The translations under genes and the position numbers were made by a program. The notes beneath the pieces were generated by a model. The model did no database searches. It was not told the origin of the DNA and saw only the letters and a list, made by a program, of their open reading frames with translations. Below are positions 39,280-50,341 of a stretch of DNA of 64,000 nucleotides, one piece after another. The stretch is taken from the NCBI RefSeq assembly GCF_000744785.1, contig NZ_JQMO01000003.1:3286001-3350000 (forward strand), read 5' to 3'. Each line of letters starts with the position of its first letter. Position 1 is the first letter of the stretch. This DNA comes from Kitasatospora azatica KCTC 9699. GTDB taxonomy: Bacteria > Actinomycetota > Actinomycetes > Streptomycetales > Streptomycetaceae.

Positions 39280-41643
39280 TCAGTCCACCGGACGGACCCG
39301 GATCCAGGTCTCCAGGTAGTTGGAGCTCTCGTTCTCGATCTCGATGCTCGTCCCGGTGTCCGGCACGATCACGCTGCTGTACGGGTCGGCCGCGTCCCAG
39401 TAGGTGCGCTCGTGGTCGTTGAACTCGTCGACGCCCTTGCTGCGCGGGATGACGGTCAGCACATCGGCCTTGTGCAGCTCCAGGCCCGAGGTGCGGCGCG
39501 AGCCGAACGGCGAGTCGTAGCCCTGGATGCGCGGCTTCATCAGGGTGCCGTCGGACCACTTCAGCGCTGCCGGGTGGGAGTCGATCGGCAGCACCAGGCC
39601 GTGGCCGGGGTGCGCGCTGACGTTGTTGTCGGTCTGCGAGGTGTCCCAGTACCAGAGCAGCAGGCCGGGCTGGTAGGAGTAGTGCTCGACCCAGCTGGGC
39701 TTGCTCTTGAAGCCGAAGTTGTACGGACCGGTCTTCAGCGTCTCGTCGTAGGAGATCGGCTGCCGGTTCTCGGCCAGGTAGTACTGGGCGTAGTCCTTGG
39801 AGAACTTGCCGTTGATGATGGAGAAGCCCTTGGCCTGCCAGCCGCTGTTGCCGCTCTCCACGTTGTCGGTGAACAGCGCCGCGCCGTCGGCCGTCACGCT
39901 GATGTCGTCCAGCGCGAAGCCGTTGAAGTGCAGGCCGCCGTCGGTGGTGTTGTGGAAGCGGACCTTCACGGCCTTGCCCAGGTAGGCGTCCAGCGAGTAG
40001 GACAGGTCGCCCCACTTCTTGGCGTTGCCGGTCAGGCCGGCCTTGCCGCCGTTGTTCTTCGGGATCGCTACCCCGTCGAAGGTGCCGTCCAGGACGGTCC
40101 AGTTGGTGCCGCCGTCGGTGGAGACCTCGGCGTAGCCGTAGTCGTAGTCCTGCTCCAGGTCGTACCAGCCCTTGGCCTTGAGCACGGCGGAGGTCTTGCC
40201 GGTCAGGTCGACGTCACGGCTGAGCGAGACGTCCAGGTTGTCCGCCGCGCCGCTCCACCACTCGCCACTGCCGGCGAACGGCGTGTTGATGTCCGTGGTC
40301 ACGGTCTTCTTCGGCAGGTCGACCACCAGGGCCTGCGGGAGCTTGGTGTTGAACTCCACCGGGCCGATGTGGTGCGTCGACTCCTTGCCCGCCTGGGCCT
40401 TGTCGTACTTGAGCCAGCCGAGCTGCAGCTTGCTCCAGACGTCGAAGTCGTTCGGCATGTCACCGATGGTGTCCTTGCCGGTGCCGAGCCAGGAGCCGGA
40501 GCTCATCAGCGACCAGAAGCCGACCGAGTTGTCGTTCGGACCCTGGGTGTCGTAGAGGTCCGGCAGACCGAGGTCGTGGCCGTACTCGTGGGCGAACACG
40601 CCCAGGCCGCCGTTCTCCGGCTGCATGGTGTAGTCGCCGACCCACAGGCCGGTGTTGCCGACCTGCACGCCGCCGCGCTTGTTGCCCTCGGGGCCGGTGA
40701 CACCGGCGTCCGCGCCGTGCACGTAGGAGCGGTGCGCCCACAGGGCGTTGGTGCCCTGGACGCCGCCGCCGGCCGACTCGTCCTCGCCGGCGTGCACGAT
40801 CTGGAAGTGGTCGATGTAGCCGTCGGGCTGGTTGAAGTTGCCGTCGCCGTGCGAGCCGTAGCGGTCCCACTTGTCGTACTCGGCGAGGTTGGCCTTGATG
40901 TCGGCGTCGCTGCGGCCCTTGGCCTTCTGGTCGGCGACCCAGGCGTTGAGGGCGTCGACGATCAGGTCCTGCGCGTTGGCGCAGATGTGCGCGCCGCAGT
41001 AGTTGGAGCCGTAGCGGGCCTCGTTCCACGGCACCCGCACCCAGTCGGTGACCTGGCCGTCGACCGAGTAGCGGCCGGAGGACTGCTTCTCGTAGAAGGT
41101 CTTCAGCGAGGGCTTGTCCTTGGCGAAGTACAGGTCCTGGTAGTGCTGCGGGTTGTAGTCGGCCTGCCAGGCGGTGGAGTTGTTGGTGGCCCGGTCCGGG
41201 GCGGCGATCTGGTTGTGCGCCGGGCCCGGGGTGCCGCCGTACTTCAGCGAGCCGTCCGGCATCTTGGTGGTGCTGTCCACCTGGTCGCCGAAGTCCACCA
41301 GGATGGTGAAGATCTTGTCGGTCCGCTCGCGGGCCAGCTCGACGTACTTGTCGCGGCCCAGCTTCACGCTGCTGCTGCCGTCGTGCTGCTCGACCTGGGC
41401 GGTGCCGGCCAGCAGCTGCTCGGTGGCGGCCTTCTGCTCGGCGTTGACCTTGTCGGTGTACGGGCCGGGCAGGTCGTGGTCGACCTGGGCGGCCTGGGTC
41501 GGGTCACTCGGGTCAGTGGTCGCTGCGCTGGGAGCGGCGGGGGCGCCGGCGGCTATCGCGGTGCCCGGCAGCAGGCCGAGGCCGAGGGCGGCGATCAGCG
41601 CCGCGCCCACGGCGGTGGCCGTGGCCTTCATGGGTGTCTTCAA
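39280..41643 (-). CDS. Immune inhibitor A-type M6 metallopeptidase, secreted
   Basis: A 787-aa secreted zinc protease. A signal peptide (KATATAVGAALIAALGLGLLPGTAIAAGA) is followed by a propeptide of about 80 residues. The catalytic domain has the zinc helix HEYGHDLGLPDLYD (His352, Glu353, His356, with a Gly-Leu-Pro-Asp extension), and the C-terminal beta domains contain MAM/CBM-like repeats (LSRDVDLTGKTSAVLKAKGW). The frame opens at TTG 41643, about 12 nt from GGAGG; an ATG at 41631 is an alternative start. It should degrade proteins outside the cell. It is convergent with the trypsin-NACHT gene and separated from it by a strong terminator. Confidence 0.9.
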   Translation of the reverse strand: MKTPMKATATAVGAALIAALGLGLLPGTAIAAGAPAAPSAATTDPSDPTQAAQVDHDLPGPYTDKVNAEQKAATEQLLAGTAQVEQHDGSSSVKLGRDKYVELARERTDKIFTILVDFGDQVDSTTKMPDGSLKYGGTPGPAHNQIAAPDRATNNSTAWQADYNPQHYQDLYFAKDKPSLKTFYEKQSSGRYSVDGQVTDWVRVPWNEARYGSNYCGAHICANAQDLIVDALNAWVADQKAKGRSDADIKANLAEYDKWDRYGSHGDGNFNQPDGYIDHFQIVHAGEDESAGGGVQGTNALWAHRSYVHGADAGVTGPEGNKRGGVQVGNTGLWVGDYTMQPENGGLGVFAHEYGHDLGLPDLYDTQGPNDNSVGFWSLMSSGSWLGTGKDTIGDMPNDFDVWSKLQLGWLKYDKAQAGKESTHHIGPVEFNTKLPQALVVDLPKKTVTTDINTPFAGSGEWWSGAADNLDVSLSRDVDLTGKTSAVLKAKGWYDLEQDYDYGYAEVSTDGGTNWTVLDGTFDGVAIPKNNGGKAGLTGNAKKWGDLSYSLDAYLGKAVKVRFHNTTDGGLHFNGFALDDISVTADGAALFTDNVESGNSGWQAKGFSIINGKFSKDYAQYYLAENRQPISYDETLKTGPYNFGFKSKPSWVEHYSYQPGLLLWYWDTSQTDNNVSAHPGHGLVLPIDSHPAALKWSDGTLMKPRIQGYDSPFGSRRTSGLELHKADVLTVIPRSKGVDEFNDHERTYWDAADPYSSVIVPDTGTSIEIENESSNYLETWIRVRPVD

Positions 41644-41953
41644 CGTGGGTGACGTCCTCCCCGGGACCGGGCGGGCTCATGGGGTACACAGCCGACCCGG
41701 TGAACGAATGTGCCAAGTTGAGGACATAGTTGACCCAACGGAAAGCAAAAAAGGAAGATCTTGACCACGCCATGACGGCGCGCTAAGCTGCGCGGCTTCC
41801 CGTCAGGTGACCTGACGTCATATCCGCTGGTCAGAACGGGTGTTGGCAGTGCCGCCCCGGTCGAATGGCGGGGGTCGATCGGCGGGGGGAGTGCGCTTCA
41901 GGTGTGAGGCGGGTCACGCCCGGCTGCTCGTGACTTCACGCACCGGACACAAA
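41644..41953. promoter_or_regulatory. Upstream region of the M6 peptidase with a 17-bp palindrome
   Basis: About 310 nt without a gene. It contains CGTCAGGT-G-ACCTGACG (41801-41817), a perfect palindrome overlapping a TGACGTCA sequence, 158 nt upstream of the peptidase start. An A-rich patch (near 41740-41757) lies closer to the gene. A dimeric regulator site is likely, but its protein is unknown. Confidence 0.45.
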
Positions 41954-41995
41954 AGGCTTCGGCCCCTTCGGTCGTAACCGAAGGGGCCGAAGCCT
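41954..41995 (-). terminator. clpC intrinsic terminator
   Basis: Perfect 19-bp stem (41954-41972 and 41977-41995, outer part AGGCTTCGG / CCGAAGCCT) with loop CGTA. On the minus strand it is followed by TTTTGTG, a classical rho-independent terminator 19 nt after the clpC stop. Confidence 0.92.
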
Positions 41996-42014
41996 GGTGA
42001 AGCTGGTGAACCTG

Positions 42015-44531
<2,517 letters not shown>

Positions 44532-45042
44532 CGTTAATCGCTCCTCAGAGCGGTCGGGCAGTTCGGGGACTGTCCCCGCCCTGTCCTTCCGCATGCTAGT
44601 CCCGCTCAGCGGCGCGGCCCACGTAGTTCCCCGCTACGGTGCGGGGAAATCAAGCTGCGCGACCAGCCGACACCCTTCCCAACCTGATGCTGGGAGACGG
44701 TGTTCCCGCCAGTGCGCCGGATGCACGTGCTGCCGCTACGCCAATGGCGAACACGCTCCGGGTCCCTCCGCTCCGGCGGCCCCGTGGAGCCTCCGGATGA
44801 CCGTCCCACCTGCATTCATACCGGAAATTCCGGTCGTTCTCGTGCAGTTTCCGCGGTGGCGTTGTTCGCCTGGCGAGAAGTCCGTCCGGGGACGGCCCGG
44901 GTGACGGGGGTTCAGCGGTAGGGCCGAACGGGGCGCTCGGCGTGACCGTGTCCGCCCATCCAGCGTTGCACAATCCGTGAGCGTTCAACCGCCCCGGACT
45001 CTGCCAGGTCCCGCCCCCGCCCCGGCCGGCCTGCCCGGCGGC
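44532..45042. other. Gene-free region upstream of clpC
   Basis: About 510 nt in which I find no convincing gene; short frames here lack the codon bias and start signals of neighbours. Two perfect inverted repeats lie upstream of clpC: CGGGGAC-T-GTCCCCG (44564-44578) and TTCCCCGC-tacggt-GCGGGGAA (44627-44648). The inner part of the second, CGCTACGGTGCG, differs at one position from the CGCYNNNNRGCG core of ClgR boxes. The remainder may hold a small RNA or decayed coding sequence. Confidence 0.5.
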
Positions 45043-45102
45043 GGACTGCCCAGTGCCGGAGTGCCCAGTGCCGGACTGCCGCGTGCCGGAGTGCCCGGCC
45101 AC
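45043..45102 (+). repeat. Four 15-bp tandem repeats downstream of lsr2
   Basis: Units at 45043, 45058, 45073 and 45088, consensus GGAsTGCCCAGTGCC; the units alternate between GGACTG and GGAGTG at their start. They lie next to the lsr2 terminator in the gene-free region. Confidence 0.85.
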
Positions 45103-45106
45103 GGCC

Positions 45107-45139
45107 ACGGGGCGCGGAGGGAGGCCCTCCGCGCCCCGT
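45107..45139 (-). terminator. lsr2 terminator
   Basis: Perfect 15-bp GC stem ACGGGGCGCGGAGGG / CCCTCCGCGCCCCGT with a 3-nt loop, 28 nt after the lsr2 stop. Confidence 0.85.
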
Positions 45140-45167
45140 CGTGGGGACGACTGATCGCGCCGGCCGG

Positions 45168-45518
45168 TCAGGAGACGTTGGCCGCCTCGTAGGCCTCGCG
45201 GACGTTGCTCGGGACCCGGCCGCGGTCGTTGACGTTGTAACCGTTGTCCTTCGCCCACGTGCGGATCTTGGCCGTGTCCGCACTGCCGGCTGCCGGGCGG
45301 GCGGTGCCGCGGCTGCCGGTGCGCCGGGCGCCGGTGAGCCGGCCGCTCTGCTTGCGGCCCTTATCGACGTACGGAGCGAGCAGGTTGCGCAGCTTCTCCG
45401 CGTTGCCGGACTTCAGGTCGATCTCGTAGGCAACGCCGTCGAGGGCGAACGTCACCGTCTCGTCCGCCGAACCGCCGTCGAGATCGTCTTCAAGAATGAC
45501 CTGCACCCTCTGTGCCAC
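45168..45518 (-). CDS. lsr2: Nucleoid-associated protein Lsr2
   Basis: A 116-aa xenogeneic silencer that binds AT-rich DNA and silences horizontally acquired and biosynthetic genes. An N-terminal dimerisation domain (QRVQVILEDDLDGGSADETV) is joined by a basic Ala/Gly linker to the DNA-binding domain KIRTWAKDNGYNVNDRGRVPSNV, with the AT-hook-like RGR at 99-101. The GTG at 45518 has GGGAG upstream. Its own leader region (45535-45592) is about half A/T, far above the local average, so autoregulation is plausible. The lsr2-clpC order is conserved in streptomycetes. Confidence 0.95.
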   Translation of the reverse strand: MAQRVQVILEDDLDGGSADETVTFALDGVAYEIDLKSGNAEKLRNLLAPYVDKGRKQSGRLTGARRTGSRGTARPAAGSADTAKIRTWAKDNGYNVNDRGRVPSNVREAYEAANVS

Positions 45519-45590
45519 GGGACTCCCTTTCCTCTTAACGACCCAATGCCTTAGGGAAAGGAAACCGCCTTTTCTCGGAAAACACAAACC

Positions 45591-45609
45591 CCGGGTCGCG
45601 CACGCCCGG
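45591..45609 (-). terminator. Terminator after the argA-type gene
   Basis: Stem CCGGG / CCCGG with a 9-nt loop directly after the stop at 45612, followed on the minus strand by a T-rich run (GGTTTGTGTTTT). Confidence 0.65.
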
Positions 45610-45611
45610 CT

Positions 45612-46139
45612 TCACAGGTGCAGCAGCATGCGTGAGTTGCCCAGGGTGTTGGGCTTGACCCGCTCCAGGTCGAGGAACTCGGCCACTCCTTCGTCGTAGG
45701 AGCGAAGGAGTTCTTCATACACTTCCGTAGCGATGACGGCCGGGTCTGTCGTACCATCATCGGTTTCCCCGATCTCGACGAAGCCGTGTTTCGCGAAGAA
45801 CGCCACCTCGAACGTCAAGCAGAAAATCCGACGGACGCCGAGCCAGCGCGCGGTGTCCAGCAGCTTGTCCAGCAGCACGTGCCCGATGCCATGACCACGG
45901 CAGATCGGATCCACCGCCAGGGTGCGCACCTCGGCCAGGTCCTCCCACATCACGTGCAGGGCGCCGCAGGCGACCACCGAGCCGTCGTCGTCGCGTTCGG
46001 CCACCCAGAACTCCTGGATGGATTCGAACAGCGTCACGGTGGGCTTGTCGAGCAGAATGCCGTCGCGTGAGTAGGCGTCGATGAGCCGTCGTACGGCCCG
46101 CACATCACTGGTCCGCGCCCGGCGGATGGTGACCTCCAT
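45612..46139 (-). CDS. argA: Amino-acid N-acetyltransferase (actinobacterial ArgA type)
   Basis: A 175-aa single-domain GNAT that acetylates glutamate, the first step of arginine biosynthesis. RRARTSDVRAVRRLIDAYS, EFWVAERDDDGSVVACGALH, the acetyl-CoA loop CRGHGIGHVLLDKLL, and the ending EFLDLERVKPNTLGNSRMLL match the short mycobacterial N-acetylglutamate synthase (Rv2747 family) closely. Unlike E. coli ArgA it has no amino-acid kinase domain. It is far from any arg cluster; the adjacent genes are lsr2 and a BlaI regulator, a conserved neighbourhood. Confidence 0.87.
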   Translation of the reverse strand: MEVTIRRARTSDVRAVRRLIDAYSRDGILLDKPTVTLFESIQEFWVAERDDDGSVVACGALHVMWEDLAEVRTLAVDPICRGHGIGHVLLDKLLDTARWLGVRRIFCLTFEVAFFAKHGFVEIGETDDGTTDPAVIATEVYEELLRSYDEGVAEFLDLERVKPNTLGNSRMLLHL

Positions 46140-46149
46140 GGGCGGGACG

Positions 46150-46554
46150 TTATCGCGTCGGGCCGGGCGGGGTCTCCTCGGTATCGACCTCCAGATCGGG
46201 ACCGGCCACCCGAAGCGCGTCCCGCAGCGCCGCGCGCTGCTCGGCCGACATCATGCCGAAGAAGTGCACCAGGGCCGCCGCCGGATTCTCACTGGTGGCC
46301 CAGGCGTCGTTCATCAGTGAAGCGGTGTACGTCTCACGGGAGGAGACCGCTTCATATCGATAGGCCCGTCCGACCCGCTCCCGGCGCAGCCAACCCTTTC
46401 GATACAGCTTGTCGAGCACGGTCATCACGGTGGTGTACGCGATATCGCGTTCCGTGCGCAGATCGAGCAGTACCTCGCGAACCGTCACCGGGCGGTTCCA
46501 GCGCCACACCCGGGTCATGACGGCATCTTCGAGTTCGCCGAGCTGACGGACCAT
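46150..46554 (-). CDS. BlaI/MecI/CopY family transcriptional regulator
   Basis: A 134-aa winged-helix repressor. MVRQLGELEDAVMTRVWRW, VTVREVLLDLRTERDIAYTTVMTVLDKLYRKGWLRRERVGRAYRYE is the typical BlaI DNA-binding domain (about 1-70), followed by a short dimerisation helix region that in relatives is cut by BlaR1-type proteases. No blaR1 partner is seen nearby. It precedes argA by 10 nt on the same strand, so the two are probably co-transcribed. Its target is unknown. Confidence 0.9.
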   Translation of the reverse strand: MVRQLGELEDAVMTRVWRWNRPVTVREVLLDLRTERDIAYTTVMTVLDKLYRKGWLRRERVGRAYRYEAVSSRETYTASLMNDAWATSENPAAALVHFFGMMSAEQRAALRDALRVAGPDLEVDTEETPPGPTR

Positions 46555-46589
46555 ACGACCACTTTAGAGAGCTTTGTCGGACTAATGCC

Positions 46590-46624
46590 GCAGGCCGCCT
46601 CCCCGTTTCGGGGAAGCGGCCTGC
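46590..46624 (-). terminator. Terminator of the lysS operon
   Basis: A 16-bp stem with one mismatch (GCAGGCCGCcTCCCCG against CGGGGAaGCGGCCTGC) and a TTT loop, 21 nt downstream of the small membrane protein gene. Confidence 0.85.
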
Positions 46625-46645
46625 TACGTCAAGTCCTACCGGGTC

Positions 46646-46807
46646 CTACTCGGTGGGAGCGGCAGCGGCGGACCGGGCCATCGCCTCGGCGGCGGCGTCC
46701 TCCTTGCCCTTCTGGGCACCGCCCTGGCTGCGAATGATGGCCCGCACCAGGAACCCGAAACCGATCGCCATCACCAGCGGCGGCACGATCGCACTCACGT
46801 ACTGCAT
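46646..46807 (-). CDS. Small single-pass membrane protein (53 aa) coupled to lysS
   Basis: A short gene whose ATG lies 4 nt after the lysS stop, with AGGAGGAG inside the end of lysS as ribosome site. The product reads MQYVSAIVPPLVMAIGFGFL, one membrane helix (about 5-25), then a charged tail RAIIRSQGGAQKGKED and an Ala-rich C-terminus. Function unknown. Its tight coupling and good ribosome site argue it is real, and similarly small proteins follow lysS in other streptomycetes as far as I recall. Confidence 0.75.
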   Translation of the reverse strand: MQYVSAIVPPLVMAIGFGFLVRAIIRSQGGAQKGKEDAAAEAMARSAAAAPTE

Positions 46808-46811
46808 CAGG

Positions 46812-48377
46812 TCACTCCTCCTCGGTCTTCTCGTCCTCGGTCTTCTCGGCGGCCACAGCGGCCTTTTCGGGCTTCACCAGGGGGAAGAGCACCGTCTCGC
46901 GGATGTTCTTTCCGGTGAGCAGCATGATCAGCCGGTCCACGCCCAGCCCGAGCCCACCGGTGGGCGGCATCGCGTACTCCAGCGCCCGCAGGAAGTCCTC
47001 GTCCACCTGCATCGCCTCGACGTCGCCGCCGGCCGCCAGCAGCGACTGCGCGGTGAGCCGGGCCCGCTGCTCGACCGGGTCGATCAGCTCGGAGTAGGCG
47101 GTGCCGATCTCGGTCCCGAAGATCACCAGGTCCCACTTCTCCGCCACGCCCGGGATCGAGCGGTGCTGGCGGGTCAGCGGGGACACCTCGGTCGGGTAGT
47201 CCTTGATGAAGGTCGGCCGGATCGCGTTCTCCTCCAGCAGGCGCTCGATCATCTCCAGCACGATCTGGCCGTGGCCCCACTCCTTCTCGTAGGGCACGCC
47301 GGCCGCGTCGGCGAGCTTGCGCAGCTCCTCCACGCTGGTGGCGGGGGTGACCTCGGTGCCCAGCCGCTCGGAGATCCCGGGGTAGACGGAGACCTCCTGC
47401 CACGGCTCGGCCAGGTCGATCTCGTGCTCCACCCCGTGCGGGTCGGTGCCGCGCACCACGGTGGTGCCCAGCGCGTCCCGGGCGGCGTTGATCACGATCG
47501 CCCGGATCAGCTCGGCCTGGGTGTCGTAGTCGCCGTAGGCCTCGTAGGACTCCAGCGCGGTGAACTCCGGGTTGTGGGTCGCGTCGGCGCCCTCGTTGCG
47601 GAAGTTCCGGTTGATCTCGAAGACCTTCTCGGCGCCGCCGACCACCAGCCGCTTGAGGTACAGCTCGGTGGCGATCCGCAGGTAGAGGTCGATGTCGTAG
47701 GCGTTGATGTGGGTGATGAACGGACGCGCGTTGGCGCCGCCGTGGATCGGCTGCAGCATCGGCGTCTCGACCTCGAGGTAGCCGCGGCTCTCGTAGGTGT
47801 CGCGGATCGAGCGGACCACCTTGCTGCGCAGCTGCAGCATCTCCCGGGCCTCGGGGTTGACGATCAGGTCGACGTACCGCTGCCGGACCCGGGCCTCCGG
47901 GTCGGTCAGGCCCTTGTGCTTGTCGGGCAGGGGGCGCAGGCACTTGGCGGTCAGCGCCCAGCTGTCCACCATGACGCTCAGCTCGCCGCGCCGCGAGGTG
48001 ATCACCTCGCCCTCGACACCCACCTGGTCGCCCAGGTCGATGTCGGACTTCCAGGCCGCCAGCCGCTCCTCGCCCAGCTTGTCCAGCGAGAGCATCACCT
48101 GCAGGTCGCCGGAGCCGTCCCGCAGCGTCGCGAAGCAGAGCTTGCCGCCGGTGCGGGCCAGGATCACCCGGCCGGTGACGCCGACCCGCTCGCCGGTCGC
48201 GGTGTCGGCCGGCAGGTCGGTGTGCTTGGCGCGGAGGTCCGCGATGGTGGTGGTGCGGGGGAAGCCGACGGGGTACGGGTCGATGCCGGCGGCGCGGAGC
48301 CGGTCGAGCTTCTCGCGCCGCACACGCATCTGCTCGGGAAGGTCGTCGGTCGCGGGAAGGCTGCTCTGATCGCTCAC
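46812..48377 (-). CDS. lysS: Lysine--tRNA ligase, class II
   Basis: A 521-aa enzyme that charges tRNA-Lys. The N-terminal OB-fold anticodon-binding domain (GRVILARTGGKLCFATLRD) is followed by the class II catalytic domain with motif 2 FEINRNFRNEGADATHNPEF and motif 3 GGLGLGVDRLIMLLT. A charged, Lys/Glu-rich extension of about 20 residues ends the protein. The GTG at 48377 is chosen because MSDQSSLPATDDLPEQMRVR is the normal bacterial opening; upstream in-frame sequence is low-complexity and belongs to the other gene. A small membrane protein follows in the same operon. Confidence 0.95.
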   Translation of the reverse strand: MSDQSSLPATDDLPEQMRVRREKLDRLRAAGIDPYPVGFPRTTTIADLRAKHTDLPADTATGERVGVTGRVILARTGGKLCFATLRDGSGDLQVMLSLDKLGEERLAAWKSDIDLGDQVGVEGEVITSRRGELSVMVDSWALTAKCLRPLPDKHKGLTDPEARVRQRYVDLIVNPEAREMLQLRSKVVRSIRDTYESRGYLEVETPMLQPIHGGANARPFITHINAYDIDLYLRIATELYLKRLVVGGAEKVFEINRNFRNEGADATHNPEFTALESYEAYGDYDTQAELIRAIVINAARDALGTTVVRGTDPHGVEHEIDLAEPWQEVSVYPGISERLGTEVTPATSVEELRKLADAAGVPYEKEWGHGQIVLEMIERLLEENAIRPTFIKDYPTEVSPLTRQHRSIPGVAEKWDLVIFGTEIGTAYSELIDPVEQRARLTAQSLLAAGGDVEAMQVDEDFLRALEYAMPPTGGLGLGVDRLIMLLTGKNIRETVLFPLVKPEKAAVAAEKTEDEKTEEE

Positions 48378-48402
48378 CTCACCAGGGTAGCGAGCGCATG
48401 GC

Positions 48403-48440
48403 ACTGCCCCGCCACCGGATATCGCGGGCGGCGGGGCAGT
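48403..48440 (-). terminator. Terminator of the LAxTG protein gene
   Basis: Perfect 11-bp stem ACTGCCCCGCC / GGCGGGGCAGT with a 16-nt loop between the surface protein stop and lysS. Confidence 0.75.
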
Positions 48441-48462
48441 ACGGGTACCGCTGTGGGACGGA

Positions 48463-50160
48463 TCAGCCGCCGTTGTCGGCCTTGCGGCGACGGGTGGCGT
48501 AGAACACCGCACCGCCACCGACCACGGCCAGGCCGCCACCGATCGCGGCGATGACACCGGCGTTGGAGCCGCCACCGGTGAAGGCCAGGCCCGTGCCGTC
48601 GTCGCCGGCGTGGACGACGGCGGGGTCGGTGGAGTCCTCACGGGGGGCGGAGGCGGTGGGGGAGGCGGCCGCGCCGGTGGAGCCCGCACGGGAGGCCGAG
48701 GGGGTGGGGGAGACGGTGCTGCCGCTGGGCTGGGCGACCAGGCTCACCTGGACGCTGTTGTCGGCCGGGTTCGGGTCGAAGGACAGCGTGCTCGGCTTCG
48801 CGTTGTCGAGCTCGTAGGCGCTCACCAGGTAGGCCTGGGCGGTGGGCGCGGTGCTCGGGTCGACCTGGAGCTGGAAGTCGAAGCCGGTCTTGCTGCCCGC
48901 CGGGACCATGTAGGAGGCCCGGCAGATGTAGACCAGCGGGCTGGCCTTGTCGCGCAGGTAGCAGTCGGCCGGGGACTTGGTCACCGTCGAGCCCTGCGGC
49001 AGCACGACCCGCAGGTCGGCCGGGTCGTCGCCGCTGCCGCCGTAGATGATCGAGGCCGGGCCGTCGTTGCGCAGGCCGACCGAGAGGGTGCCCTGCTTGC
49101 CGTCGCCCTGCGGCGCCCAGCTGCCCAGCGCGACGAAGTTCGCGGTGTTGTCCGCGGAGACCTCGAGGTCGCCCAGGTTGTCGCCGGAGCGGCGCGGGGC
49201 GTGCAGCAGCGCGTCATCGGTGATCTTGGTGGCGGTCAGCGGCGTGCCGGTCCCGGCCCGGAGCTTGTACTGCTTGTTCCACTGCGGGTACTGGGCGTTG
49301 CGCGCGTCCTCGGTGGTGAAGACCGAGATCCCGCCGCGCACGGCGAAGGCGGTCTTGGTGACGCCGAGCTTGACCGGGTCGATCCGGTAGACCTCGCCGG
49401 GCGCGACGGCGGCGTCGACGATGCACTCGCCCACCGTCTCGGCGGGCAGCCGCGGGCTGCCGATCGTGTCGAGGACGCCGGTGACGGTGGCCGGGACGTC
49501 CGCGTACACGCAGTTCGCGGCGCGCTGGTCGGCCGCGAGCCCGTCCGGCAGCACGAACTCCAGGTAGAGCTTGCTGGTCGGCAGCTGACCGAGGTTGGCC
49601 ACCTCGACGACCGGGGAGAGGGTGTCGCCCGGCTTCGCGTGGGAGACCTGGGGGAAGTCCTTGAGCTTCAGGTCGGGCCCGCCGACGGTGACCTTGAGGT
49701 CGGCGCTGGTTCCGGTCGCCTCGGCCGAGCTGAGGGCGACGTGCAGCACCCCGGTGGTGCCCGGCTTGACGCCCGGGGCCGCGGTCAGCCAGAGGTGGTC
49801 GCCGATGCCGGTACCGCCGGCCGGCAGGTGGGACTCGGTGCAGGTGGTGACCGCGCCCTGGGCGGTGCAGGTGGAGCCCTTGGCGTGGAAGTCGGCGATG
49901 CCGGCCAGCGCGCTCGCGTCGAAGGTGAGCTTCGCCTGGTCGATCTGGCTGCCCCCGGTGCTGCTGATGGAGACCTCCAGCAGGCTGTTCGAGTCCGACG
50001 CCGGGTCGGCCGGCGGCGTCAGCGGGATCTGCAGCGAGTTGGGCAGCCTGAGCTGGAGCGAGATGCCGGCGGCGTGCGCCGGGACGGCGGTGGCCGCGGC
50101 GGCCAGCAGGCCTGCCGCCGCCGTGCCGATGGCGGCCCGGCGGGTGCGGGTCGAGAACAC
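48463..50160 (-). CDS. LAxTG-anchored cell-wall surface protein
   Basis: A 565-aa surface protein. A cleavable signal peptide (RRAAIGTAAAGLLAAAATAVPAHA), several beta-sandwich domains resembling bacterial DUF11/CARDB-like repeats (DTLSPVVEVANLGQLPTSKL, GTLSVGLRNDGPASIIYGG), a Ser/Thr/Pro linker, the sortase signal LAFTG at 525-529, a hydrophobic helix and a basic tail RRRK. LAxTG is the motif used by class E sortases of streptomycetes. The start is GTG with AGGGGGG upstream. The ligand is unknown; such proteins act in adhesion or aerial development. Confidence 0.87.
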   Translation of the reverse strand: MFSTRTRRAAIGTAAAGLLAAAATAVPAHAAGISLQLRLPNSLQIPLTPPADPASDSNSLLEVSISSTGGSQIDQAKLTFDASALAGIADFHAKGSTCTAQGAVTTCTESHLPAGGTGIGDHLWLTAAPGVKPGTTGVLHVALSSAEATGTSADLKVTVGGPDLKLKDFPQVSHAKPGDTLSPVVEVANLGQLPTSKLYLEFVLPDGLAADQRAANCVYADVPATVTGVLDTIGSPRLPAETVGECIVDAAVAPGEVYRIDPVKLGVTKTAFAVRGGISVFTTEDARNAQYPQWNKQYKLRAGTGTPLTATKITDDALLHAPRRSGDNLGDLEVSADNTANFVALGSWAPQGDGKQGTLSVGLRNDGPASIIYGGSGDDPADLRVVLPQGSTVTKSPADCYLRDKASPLVYICRASYMVPAGSKTGFDFQLQVDPSTAPTAQAYLVSAYELDNAKPSTLSFDPNPADNSVQVSLVAQPSGSTVSPTPSASRAGSTGAAASPTASAPREDSTDPAVVHAGDDGTGLAFTGGGSNAGVIAAIGGGLAVVGGGAVFYATRRRKADNGG

Positions 50161-50341
50161 AAGTCCCCCCTGAGTTGTAAAAGTTCAGGGGAGACCATAG
50201 GCCGCGGCGGTGACCGGTGGCACTCGGATAGAGCGGGAGCAAACGGTCATCGGTGGACATGCGGCGGGTTGCGGTTCACGATCTTTGGCAAATCGTGACC
50301 ATTGATCAGGTTCCGTGCCGTCACCTTGTCGACAAACCGGC

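Noticed and set aside
44606..45106. Short frames on both strands between clpC and lsr2
   Set aside because: None has a convincing start, ribosome site or typical codon pattern; several run through the 15-bp repeat array.
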